From: Odontocerum albicorne
Lineage: Eukaryota; Arthropoda; Insecta; Trichoptera; Odontoceridae
Direction: 5' to 3'
Assembly (NCBI GenBank): GCA_949825065.1
Contig: OX463838.1
Location: forward strand, 6,116,251-6,180,250
Length of the DNA: 64,000 nt
Part shown: positions 56,216 to 64,000 of the stretch, one piece after another
Layout of the letters: each line of letters opens with the position of its first letter
Position numbering within the stretch: position 1 is the first letter of the stretch
Program-made: the position numbers and the translations under genes
The notes under the pieces: generated by a model
The model's input: only the letters and a program-made list of their open reading frames with translations
Told to the model about the DNA's origin: nothing
The model's database searches: none

Positions 56216-56927
56216 AACACAACACTCTACATTATGCTCAATATTTAACTGACACGAAGGTTTTCTTTCTACCGTGAAGTTTTTCTAAACATATGCAGTA
56301 GCGGGAAGGACCCAATTTACAATCCGTAGTGACATACGAGTATTTCCCATAATAATATTCATTTGTTTTTGTTGATAATTAAAAAAATTATGGGTTTGAT
56401 TCCTGAATGAGATTTTTCTTAAAATACTTCAATTACTAAACGGTTCTTTATATATTGTCATTTTTTGTGGTTGTTATTTTTGTAATATGATATATCGATA
56501 AGGTTCGCTTTCTCCATTTAAAATAATTTTACTAGTCAGAAATCAGAAAGCTTATTTAGCGTTAACTAGTGATAAAAAAACTTGATTTTTTTTAAGCTTT
56601 GTTGAATAAAATAACTACAATTAAAATAATAGAAACAAATATAGCGCCTTTGAAGAGATTATGTTGACTTAACAGTGCTATATAAATTGTCATTTAATTT
56701 TTGTTCAAAAAAATTGTATCAAAACGACCCTTCATTGAATTTTTGATTTTCACACACTCTTCAATGAAAAACTTTTAGTCCCTTTGATGAAAGCTTTTTT
56801 AAGCTACATCCTGGGAAAGCTTATTTCAGTGATTTATATATTAAAATCATCTTAACGCGATTCTCGCAGTTGGTTATTTCCAATTCAACGTATTCCTTTT
56901 AACGAAATCTCTTAATAAGATTATCTT
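56216..56927. other. Unassigned AT-rich stretch
   Basis: Nothing recognised. Confidence 0.4.
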
Positions 56928-57287
56928 ATTTCTAAGAAAATTACAGAACTCTTAAATAAAAGTAAAGTATATTTTAAACAAATATTATTCACTGTTTAAG
57001 TGTCCCACTTACATAAAATGGAAGCTGTCGAAACAAATTTTTATTAAATTTCTAAGAAAATTACAAAACTCTTAAATAAAAGTAAAGTATATTTTAAACA
57101 AATGTTATTCACTGTTTTAGTGTCCTACTTACATAAAATGGAAGCTGTCGAAACAAATTTTTATTAAATATCTAAGAAAATTACAAAACTCTTAAATAAA
57201 AGTAAAGTATATTTTAAACAAATATTATTCACTGTTTAAGTGTCCTACTTACATAAAATGGAAGATGTCGAAACAAATTTTTATCAT
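56928..57287. repeat. 120-bp tandem repeat, 3 copies
   Basis: Three units of exactly 120 bp, with CTAAGAAAATTACA(A/G)AACTC and TTACATAAAATGGAAG(C/A)TGT, differ at only a few positions. Confidence 0.95.
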
Positions 57288-57356
57288 ATAGCACCTTTCA
57301 AAATATCCAAATCGACTATTCAGTCAAATGAATGACCATGCCTTAGTGCTTTAGAC

Positions 57357-57855
57357 CAGTGTTCCCCAACCTTTTTAAACCTGTGTACCGGTAAAAGAAG
57401 GAAAATGTTTTCGCGGACCACTAATACGGAAATAAAAATGTTTTTTTTTTTTTTAATATTTTTTTAATCTTATATTGTGACAGACGGACATATGAAACTA
57501 TAATTGACAAATATACATATAACAGTTAAACAATTTTAATTGTAACGTTGTCTGATACAATTAAAATTTAACAAAACCCTTGGGGTTTTTGCAACAAACT
57601 AATGCGAAAACCTGCTGTTTCATCTTTGCTAATATATTGGATATTCTTGGCTGCACTGCTGTCTCTGACAGACGAAGTGCTGCATTCACGTCCAGTCTAT
57701 TCCTTTGTTTCGATTTTATTGAGGACATGGATGAAAATCCTTTATTTAATATTTTTGCATGGCGAATTTCTTGAAATTTGGCATACTGTTTGCGGCCCGG
57801 CAGAAAGTCTCTGCGGTCCGGCACCGGGCCGCGGACCACCGGCTGGGGAACACTG
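57357..57855 (-). mobile_element. hAT transposon, 499 bp, with perfect 8-bp target duplication
   Basis: CTTTAGAC flanks both ends (57349-57356 and 57856-57863). The ends are CAGTGTTCCCCAACC and CCGGCTGGGGAACACTG, typical of hAT elements. The minus strand keeps 92 open codons, including YAKFQEIRHAKI, SSMSSIKSKQRNRLDVNAAL and RLSETAVQPRISNILAK. This resembles the extreme C-terminus of hAT transposases, where a 'KxRNRLDVxxxLRLxLTxxxPxI' pattern follows the dimerisation domain. Catalytic regions are absent, so it is a non-autonomous derivative. The perfect duplication suggests a fairly recent insertion. Confidence 0.9.
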
Positions 57856-57989
57856 CTTTAGACTACTGGAGTAGGCACATAAATAACAGTTTGTCATTGT
57901 ATGGTATAGCAATACTACCCAATACGTAAAAAGGCTACAACACTCGTATACAGTTCGGCGCTTATGAGTATTGTCAGACGAACTGCATC

Positions 57990-58085
57990 AGAATGGTATT
58001 CCTGTTTTTTTTTTTCAAATACCATCGGAAATCGAAACCCAAACCCCTGGATGGAAATAAAATATTGAACCAATTAATTACAAAA
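57990..58085 (-). mobile_element. SINE head, antisense, diverged
   Basis: ATACCATCGGAAATCGAAAC then CCAAACCCCTGGATGG is the reverse of the B-box region of the family. Confidence 0.5.
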
Positions 58086-58124
58086 AAAAATTATAGATTT
58101 TTTTAATATACATTTATACCGTAT

Positions 58125-58340
58125 CCCTTTTGAGGTAGACAAAGAAGACAGATATCTATATAAACAGCTTTTCCTCACCCACTTCATGTTTCATCTCGTC
58201 ATACATGCTATTCTGTTTATCATGCTTCTTACCTTATTCAAAAATTCTCCCACTATGTCCATCCATTCTTTCCTTGATCTACGGCTTTTCCGCAAGCTAT
58301 ATACTCTAGATAAATATTTATTTTAATTGTTTTTAATCAT
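58125..58340 (-). pseudogene. Non-LTR retrotransposon C-terminal relic
   Basis: The minus strand reads SRRSRKEWMDIVGEFLNKVR then SMINRIACMTR, like the RGRPRKxWxDxV...RVRS end of the LINE group at 20.7 kb. It is followed by the CCCTTTTGAGGTAGACAAAG block. Confidence 0.5.
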
Positions 58341-58684
58341 TCTCTCTGCATAATTAAACCACCTCAAGTCAGTTTTAATTTAACTCTAACGAACTTGTAC
58401 CTCTAACAAACTGTAATGTAACTCTAACAAACTGTCATGTAACTCTAACAAACATTATCCGTAATCTGGTCAGCAGCCTTTTTCAAACATTGTATTACCA
58501 GATATTCTTTGCAAAAAATACATTAATTCTGTTCAATTTAGTCACTCTTCCTTAACGTTCAGCCTTCACTTCCGTACACATTGATATAAATGTTTTTTTT
58601 TTCGTTTTTCCTGAAAAACATACCATAAAACCTGCAAATTTAATAAATTATAATTCAATTTCAATAAAAAAAAGAAAAATTTGA
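58341..58684. other. Unassigned AT-rich stretch with short repeats
   Basis: TAACTCTAACAAACTGT occurs three times at about 58415-58450. The stretch may be further antisense LINE sequence. Confidence 0.3.
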
Positions 58685-58930
58685 GCTGAGATAAAATTCT
58701 ATCATTCTTCCACGTTACCAAGTAATAAACTTCTCCAGTCGCGTTGCCAAGATGACGAAAATATTTTGTTTACGTTGCGAAATACGGTAGGCCAAGTGGA
58801 GCGAGAGCGAGGCAATATCTGAGAGTAGCTGACTGAAACATCTCTCGATATAGCTAGCTGGTTAGCAACTCTCATTGGCATTCCACCGCCAAGACACGCG
58901 CCGTCACCTGTCAATAGGGTGGAAACCACT
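58685..58930 (-). other. GC-richer patch with a 75-codon open frame
   Basis: The minus strand is open from 58929 to 58702, with sequences such as GACLGGGMPMRVANQLAISR. The patch (GGCCAAGTGGAGCGAGAGCG, CAAGACACGCGCCGTCACC) matches no repeat in the window. It may be a 5' exon, a promoter or chance. Confidence 0.25.
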
Positions 58931-59047
58931 TTATTATTAATCAGCAGACAGGAGCGTTGAAAACAAAAGATTAAGTCACCTGTTACTAAGGGCGTTACTA
59001 AGTTTTTTATAGTATAAACATAATGAACTAAGTTTCTATTGTAAAAA

Positions 59048-59250
59048 TACTGACGACGTCCATTACTAAATCAGTACGATGCATCATTCAACCCAGACAT
59101 TGCGAATTCAATTCCCATCTGTGCCTATTTTTTTAAAAGATGACACACTTTCACTTAAGTTTTTTTTTCTGATTGACTAGAAGAGACTACAACTTGGCAA
59201 TAGAACTACCATAATGTGCTGTATACAACTAAAGTATGATACAGTACAAA
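59048..59250 (+). mobile_element. tRNA-derived SINE, full length but diverged
   Basis: A head (GACGTCCATTACTAAATCAG, GCGAATTCAATTCCCATC), a T-rich middle and a tail (TTGACTAGAAGAGACTACAA then CTTGGCAATAG) are in the expected order. The tail ends with ACAACTAAAGTATGATACAG, the SINE-specific extension. Confidence 0.6.
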
Positions 59251-59565
59251 GTTGATCTTCTATTTCTTAGGTTTTAAAGATTTTATTTTGTACTAAATTT
59301 GGTTTGATATTAAAATTTTTTACATTTAACATAACAAGTCATAGGTCTGACCTAAGCACAGCTCTTGTAAGCAACCAAGATCATTTCTCCTGATAAGAGC
59401 CTCAGCATAGCAAGGCAGAAACAAGTGCAGCGTATATTTATCTGATTAGTGAAATTACAAAGTACAATAATTTATCGTTAAATATTCAAATAAGAAAATA
59501 ATCTCCTTAGTTAACGAAATATTAAAACTTAATTTTCTTATAATCTTTGTAAGTATTAAGAATAA
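59251..59565. other. Unassigned AT-rich stretch
   Basis: Nothing recognised. Confidence 0.4.
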
Positions 59566-59567
59566 TA

Positions 59568-60165
59568 TTGGGTGTTAATATAAGTTGTTTCCGTTTTTTT
59601 TCCAAATTTAAAAATAAGCACCAAAAGTAAAACAAAATGGTAAAGATTATAGGTCATTCGGAAGAAAATGTTCTACTCTACAAGATATTGTGTTTGCTTT
59701 TACGTTACATATATTATTTTATTTGATTACAAACCTTCAAAATGGAATGTCAAATAGACGAAAGGGAGTATTTTCGACACCTCCTTCTGTTCACGTTCAA
59801 TCGAGGGAATAAAGCTGCCAAAAATGCTCGCGATATTTGCGAAGTGTACGGTGAAGATGCTATAAATGAAAGGACAGTCGATTCGTCGATGGTTTTTCCT
59901 TCGATAATGACGTCGAATTGCGGACATGGTTGGACGAATTCCTCGAGTCAAGACCGGATGGTTTTTATCGTACAGGCATTGAAAAACTTGTAGAACGTTG
60001 GCAAAAAGTTGTAAGTAATGAAGGAAAATTACATTATGGAATAATTTATTGTAAAATAATGAAGGGGAATATATTATTGACTAATTTGTTGTAATTTTTT
60101 TTTGTTGCGTCCTCTTGTTGCGTCATTTGAAAAAAAAAACGGACACAACTTATGTTAACACCCAA
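59568..60165 (+). mobile_element. mariner derivative, 598 bp, strongly deleted
   Basis: Flanked by TA, with ends TTGGGTGTTAA(T/C)ATAAGTTG. It keeps the N-terminus MECQIDEREYFRHLLLFTFN and ARDICEVYGEDAINERT. It then jumps to the C-terminal NDVELRTWLDEF-like part and GIEKLVERWQKVVSNEG. No catalytic Asp remains. It is a shorter relative of the copy at 52017-52924, on the way to a MITE. Confidence 0.9.
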
Positions 60166-60212
60166 TACTTACAAATATATATTTTTTTGAGTGTGTTATT
60201 TTTATCCAGTTA

Positions 60213-60425
60213 GCAAAGACCACCTCCGTACTCTAATTGGTAAGACTGTCTCCTGTCTTCTGACCCGAGGAAGTTGTTGGTTTGATACTTCTAAAGTCAG
60301 GTTATGATTTTTTTTTTACAGAGACCTCAAGTAAACTTGAGGTCTGTGTAAAAAAAATCTGTTGGGTTGAAATATATGCCAATAATCCCACCAAATTGTA
60401 TTGCAAGTAACGTAAATGTAATACA
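60213..60425 (+). mobile_element. tRNA-derived SINE with an internal inverted duplication
   Basis: The head (GACCACCTCCGTACTCTAAT, GTTGGTTTGATACTTC) is followed by a hairpin at 60307-60360 made of GAGACCTCAAGT and its inverse with T- and A-runs. The end of the tail (CCACCAAATTGTATTGCAAG, GTAAATGTAATACAA) follows. Confidence 0.6.
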
Positions 60426-60900
60426 AATTTGCATGTTATTTTCTAAAACAAATCAATTTTATAGAATTTCATTTGAACCCTTGACCGCCCCTGACTAAAA
60501 ATGATCAAGTGTCTAAAACATGAGTCTCAAATTCTACCCGCATTAGTGATAGGGGGAAGAAGGAACCTCAATCAGTCGCAGGATAGCACCTCTCGATTAG
60601 GCCTAGCCCTGAACGTACCAAAAGTACTTTTTAGTATAATAAAACATACTTAGAGAGTAAAACGAAATTAAACTGTATTTTATTATTCAGTGAACCTCTT
60701 TTTATATGTTGATTGTACGTATATTCTGTGGAAATTTAAAGTTGTAGGCCATCGTCATCAATAATAATTACTAGTTAACAAGGTTTTTGTAACAAGTGTG
60801 AAAACGGTTATTTTATGTCAATTGTTGTGTGCCGATAACAAATATGAACTTGAAAATGTTCCATCACGTACCTTTAAAGAGAAAAACTTAAAATAAGTTT
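60426..60900. other. Unassigned stretch
   Basis: Nothing recognised. Confidence 0.4.
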
Positions 60901-60904
60901 TCAA

Positions 60905-61288
60905 CTGAAACTGAAACGTTTGAAAGATGAAAAATTCGAAAAAAAATTAAGTGTTGAAGAACTAAAAGCCTGGAAAGTCTTTGAAAGAGTTTTTAGTGAT
61001 TTCTTAGGTAATAATAAAGCTAAAAATAACGAACAGCGTGTACAAGAACTCTTGCAGTTACCAGAAGCTAGGATGTCGAATGTCATTGAAAATACACTTC
61101 TTGTCTTGCCATTTAGAATTTTTCCCAGAGGACTTACGAGCTCTAAGTGATAAACAAGGGAAATATTCCATAAGGATATTCACAGGATGAAACAACAATA
61201 TCAAGGAAGGTGGGATTTTAATATGATGAAGGACTACTGTTGGTTTTTTTTTAGAGAAGATGACACAAAGTATAAGAGGAAAAAATAG
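60905..61288 (+). pseudogene. Pseudogene of an uncharacterised insect gene family
   Basis: Three consecutive frames join into one protein. First frame: KLSVEELKAWKVFERVFSDF then LGNNKAKNNEQRVQELLQ. After a small shift: KIHFLSCHLEFFPEDLRALS then DKQG. After a second shift: FHKDIHRMKQQYQGRWDFNM then MKDYCWFFFREDDTKYKRKK and a stop at 61286. I recall the combined pattern (AW..F..V...FLGN.KA.N, then HFLHSHLDFFPE.L.A.SDE.GE.FHQDI, then YQGRW...M..DYCW) from repeated uncharacterised predicted proteins of insects. Their function is unknown, and their copy number suggests a mobile origin. The N-terminal part and terminal repeats were not found. Confidence 0.65.
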
Positions 61289-61539
61289 CTGTAAGTATTT
61301 CATATTGTAACAAAAAAATGTTTCTGGTAATCTGTATATGGCTGTTTACTGTAATGTAGGGGCTTCTAAGTTATCTAATTTGTGTTTTAATCCAATTTAA
61401 TATACAATCTCTAAAAGTGTATAAGGTCAATTTTTCTTATAGTCATTTTTAATTCTGTTTTTTTATTTTCCTATGTAACATTGTATTCTGTGTCTAAATT
61501 TTGTATTTCAAGAATTTATTTATTTTCATTGTTGTATTG
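61289..61539. other. Unassigned AT-rich stretch
   Basis: Nothing recognised. Confidence 0.4.
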
Positions 61540-61541
61540 TA

Positions 61542-62495
61542 CTAGGCGTATCCAGAAAGTAAGTGTACTGAGGCTCTCACAACCGGATGGATTTTATTTT
61601 CGACATGTTGGCTACACTTCCGTGTAGCCTGACCCTTCCCCTCCGCAACGAGGCCGGTTCGAGGTCAGTACGTTGAGAAGTGTCGACGCGACAACACGTT
61701 TCTTGAAAAATGTCAATCCAATCTCCCGCCAAGTGCGAAATAAATAATGCCGGGCAAGAGTTTTTGAGGCGCTGCAAACTCCATGGAGATGAATTTCTCT
61801 ACTCCATCGTTACTGGAGATGAAACTTGGTTTGCACACTACACGCCTGAAACCAAAAGGCAGTCTCAACAGTGGCGTCACACCTCTTCATTCTCCGCCAA
61901 AAAGTTCAAAACCACAATTTCAGCCAAGAATATCATGGCATCCGTGTTTTGGGACTATCAAGGCATAATTTTAATTGAATATATGCCTCAAGGAGAGACC
62001 ATCAACTCTGCAAGATACTATGAGACCCTAAAAAAATTGCGAAGGGTGATTCAGAACAAGAGGAGAGGCATGCTTACAAAGGGAGTCGGCCTGCTGCACG
62101 ACAATGGAAGACCACACACGGCCAACGCCACGAAGGAACTGCTCGCCTCGTTTAAATGGGATGTCCTAAACCATCCCGCGCATTCCTCTGACCTAGCACC
62201 TTCAGATTACTATCTCTTTACCTCCCTGAAGCTGCACATGGGTGGAAAAAGGTTTTCAACCGACGAGGAGGTAAAGGAGGAGGTGGAGAAGTGGACGGAG
62301 GGGTTGGCGGGAAACTACTTCGAGGAAGGCATCAAAAAGTTGATACCCCGCTTCACCACCTGCATTGAGAGGAATATCGACTATGTCGAAAAATAGCTTA
62401 CATATGTACTACGGTAACCACGTATTTTTTTTGTTTAAATAAAAAAAATTGTAACCTACAAAAATTCAGTACACTTACTTTCTGGATATGCCTCG
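61542..62495 (+). mobile_element. mariner, 954 bp, internally deleted but TIRs intact
   Basis: Flanked by TA (61540-61541 and 62496-62497), with inverted ends C(T/G)AGGC(G/A)TATCCAGAAAGTA. It is the same family as the copy at 23750-24708. The section encoding the DNA-binding domain is deleted after SPAKCEI, while the rest is well preserved. The two deletions are complementary. Confidence 0.92.
61710..62396 (+). CDS. mariner transposase, catalytic domain only, uninterrupted
   Basis: The frame runs 228 codons without a stop, from MSIQSPAKCEI (the normal N-terminus) directly into NNAGQEFLRRCKLHGDEF. The first catalytic Asp is in YSIVTGDETWFAHYTPETKR, the second in LLHDNGRPHTANATKELLA and the third in SSDLAPSDYYLFTSLKLHMG. 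Asp two and three are 34 residues apart, as in D,D34D mariners. The end FEEGIKKLIPRFTTCIERNI fits the family's C-terminus. The helix-turn-helix domains that bind the ends (roughly 110 residues) are missing. The product could not bind its own element, though it might still fold or multimerise. Confidence 0.88.
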   Translation: MSIQSPAKCEINNAGQEFLRRCKLHGDEFLYSIVTGDETWFAHYTPETKRQSQQWRHTSSFSAKKFKTTISAKNIMASVFWDYQGIILIEYMPQGETINSARYYETLKKLRRVIQNKRRGMLTKGVGLLHDNGRPHTANATKELLASFKWDVLNHPAHSSDLAPSDYYLFTSLKLHMGGKRFSTDEEVKEEVEKWTEGLAGNYFEEGIKKLIPRFTTCIERNIDYVEK

Positions 62496-62499
62496 TAAT

Positions 62500-62699
62500 T
62501 ACGGCTTTTGAAATGCGCAAAAACGTACTTATTTTATTAAAACACTCCCCCTTCTGTTACACAAAAAAGTTACGTGTTACATACTTTTCGCTGCGATTTT
62601 CGTAATCAACAGGGTCGATTTAGTAATAATCAGCTAATTTAATATCTGTTACAGACAAAAAGTTAAAATTTGTTAACAAGTGATAATTAAAGAAAAAAT
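62500..62699. other. Unassigned AT-rich stretch
   Basis: Nothing recognised. Confidence 0.4.
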
Positions 62700-62800
62700 T
62701 ACATTGCACCATTAAGAGAGAGCAGACTCTCCTCAAGGGTGCTCTATCTCGGGGTTCAAACCCACTTTTACTGACAAATTGACTATATTACAAAAAAAAA
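62700..62800 (+). repeat. Dispersed repeat R2, with a B-box-like motif
   Basis: ACCATTAAGAGAGAGCAGAC followed by TCTCCTCAAGGGTGCTCT is the R2 core. GGGGTTCAAACCCAC at 62754 fits a Pol III B box. It could be a second SINE family. Confidence 0.5.
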
Positions 62801-63055
62801 GTTGAATGTAAGGATAGGAAGGTGGTGGCGTCGGTCATTATATATCATATTTAATTATTTTTCTTACCTATGTTATCCTTAAACACATCCGAATTGGTGA
62901 TTGAATATTATCTTCTGTCAAGTAATCGAGGCTTTGGGCTAAAACCACTGAAGTAGGCTCATGAACTCACAATTCGTCGTTACACGTGTTGACAATAATT
63001 CCGCACGTGAAGAAGCACACTCACACACATAATTTTTGTATCCAGACGAAGTTTT
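62801..63055. other. Unassigned stretch
   Basis: Nothing recognised. Confidence 0.4.
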
Positions 63056-63059
63056 TGTT

Positions 63060-63170
63060 GACTGGGACCTTTTTTATGTTTTGTTAGGTACCATCTGAAA
63101 TTGAACCTGAAATCTCCGGGTCAAAGTCAACGATCTTACCATTTAGATCACGGAGATTGTCATTTTGCAA
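63060..63170 (-). mobile_element. SINE head, antisense
   Basis: GGTACCATCTGAAATTGAAC, CTGAAATCTCCGGGTCAAAG and GATCTTACCATTTAGATCAC correspond in reverse to the B- and A-box regions. Confidence 0.6.
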
Positions 63171-63334
63171 GGTATCGTTTAAAGCGTAACCTCGTTTTGA
63201 AAAACTTGTAGAAAATTGAAAAACTTTTGCAAAATGAATTCCTAATATAAATCATCGGGAAGGAAATCATGACATGTACATAATTAAGAAAAGCGTTAAC
63301 ATTTACAACGCATTTTGAGCAAAATTAAAGCAAA

Positions 63335-63545
63335 ACTCTTTGGTCTGATTGTTAAGGCAACTGTTTTCCAGCCTGGAGGTTGTGGGTTTAATTCTCATTG
63401 ATATACATTTTTTTTAAAATAAGTTCGGTCTGGTTTTTACCTTAGGTCTCTTTAAAATATCTCTGGTTGGTTGGAAAAGATTACCACATAACAATAAATA
63501 TTCCAGACTATACTATGTACAACGAAAGTGTAATATAGTAAGAGC
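63335..63545 (+). mobile_element. tRNA-derived SINE, full length
   Basis: The copy has the head (TTTGGTCTGATTGTTAAGGC, GTGGGTTTAATTCTCATTG), the middle (GGTCTGGTTTTTACCTTAGG), the tail (TCTGGTTGGTTGGAAAAGAT then TACCACATAACAATAA) and the extension ACAACGAAAGTGTAATATAG. With the copy at 3.1 kb it defines a family length of about 200 bp. Confidence 0.75.
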
Positions 63546-63569
63546 TCGCGGGTATATAGCCATGAACCA

Positions 63570-63690
63570 ATCACTTTCAACAAACCAAAAATATGTTAAG
63601 GAGGTCTGAAATGAAAACCAAACTGCAAAAGGAAACTAATTTATAGCCTCGGACTGGAAGACAGACGTCTTATCTACAACCACATGAATG
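63570..63690 (-). mobile_element. SINE, antisense, B-box region deleted
   Basis: CAACAAACCAAAAATATGTT, AAAACCAAACTGCAA and TGGAAGACAGACGTCTTATC are tail, middle and A-box side in reverse order. The B-box stretch between them is missing. Confidence 0.5.
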
Positions 63691-63776
63691 CCGATAATTC
63701 AAATCTATTTCCATATTCTTAATCCTAATATTTTTATATTTGTATTATCATATAAGTACTATTTTCTTCTTCTAAG

Positions 63777-63924
63777 AAATAGGTTGTATCACCGCTTTCA
63801 GGCTTATTTTGATATTGACAATTGTGACAGTTTTCCTCAGCAGATTAAATCTAGAGAGTATCTCTATATAATTTTTTGTGACAGCTTTGAAAATAATAAA
63901 CCTTCAAACGTGCTTTATTTTAAG
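63777..63924 (+). CDS. Candidate internal exon of an unrecognised host gene
   Basis: A strong pyrimidine tract and acceptor (TTTTCTTCTTCTAAG) precede a stop-free stretch that ends at a donor-like AAG|GTATTC. The inferred peptide reads NRLYHRFQAYFDIDNCDSFP, then QQIKSREYLYIIFCDSFENN and KPSNVLYFK. Phases would be 2 at the acceptor and 0 at the donor. Both splice signals and composition look genuine, but I do not recognise the protein and no partner exon is visible before the window ends. Confidence 0.4.
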
Positions 63925-64000
63925 GTATTCTTTTGACAACTGTTTTCTTACATAGCACGATCATAAATAAAATAAAAAACTGGTAAGCAATATTCCAACA
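63925..64000. other. Window edge, possible intron
   Basis: Follows the donor-like site. Too short to judge. Confidence 0.3.

Overview
This window looks like repeat-rich, intergenic or intronic DNA from an arthropod, most likely an insect. It is strongly AT-rich. It holds many mariner-type transposons with TA target sites, Penelope and several non-LTR retrotransposon families, tRNA-derived SINEs, solo LTRs and long minisatellite arrays. I see no operons, ribosome binding sites, rRNA genes, CRISPR arrays or complete multi-exon host genes. The species cannot be fixed from the sequence alone.

Layout. 0-5 kb: the end of a mariner element at base 1, anonymous AT-rich DNA, a tRNA-derived SINE and a 20-copy 56-bp satellite that abuts a LINE fragment. 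5-10 kb: a LINE 3' end, a Penelope 3' fragment with an intact GIY-YIG endonuclease domain, and a full-length dead mariner. 10-21.5 kb: LINE/RTE relics, two candidate host exons, short minisatellites, a solo LTR and SINE fragments. 21.6-28.8 kb: two mariners, a perfect 32-bp hairpin, a LINE tail carrying a 40-bp minisatellite, an in-frame 72-bp minisatellite and an RTE relic. 29-38 kb: a 561-bp element with long terminal inverted repeats, a LINE tail split by a solo LTR, a DDE transposase relic, an almost pure A/T block and a 47-bp satellite of about 27 copies. 38.9-45 kb: a full-length mariner, a Penelope copy split by an RTE insertion with a 10-bp target duplication, and a roughly 155-bp higher-order array interrupted by another mariner. 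45-57 kb: GC-richer patches, LINE tails, an internally deleted mariner pair, a second well-bounded solo LTR and an unrecognised frameshifted coding stretch. 57-64 kb: a hAT element with a perfect 8-bp target duplication, a pseudogene of an uncharacterised insect gene family, a mariner keeping an intact catalytic-domain ORF, several SINEs and a candidate exon at the right edge.

How the pieces relate. The SINE family and one LINE family (called LINE A here) share the same last 50 or so bases, including a short stem-loop. This suggests the SINE is copied by the LINE A reverse transcriptase. Several mariner copies are internally deleted but keep both ends, so they could have been moved only by a transposase supplied from elsewhere. 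The clearest host-gene signals are three short open stretches flanked by splice-like sites and one about 150-codon stretch with a single frameshift. None has a recognised function.
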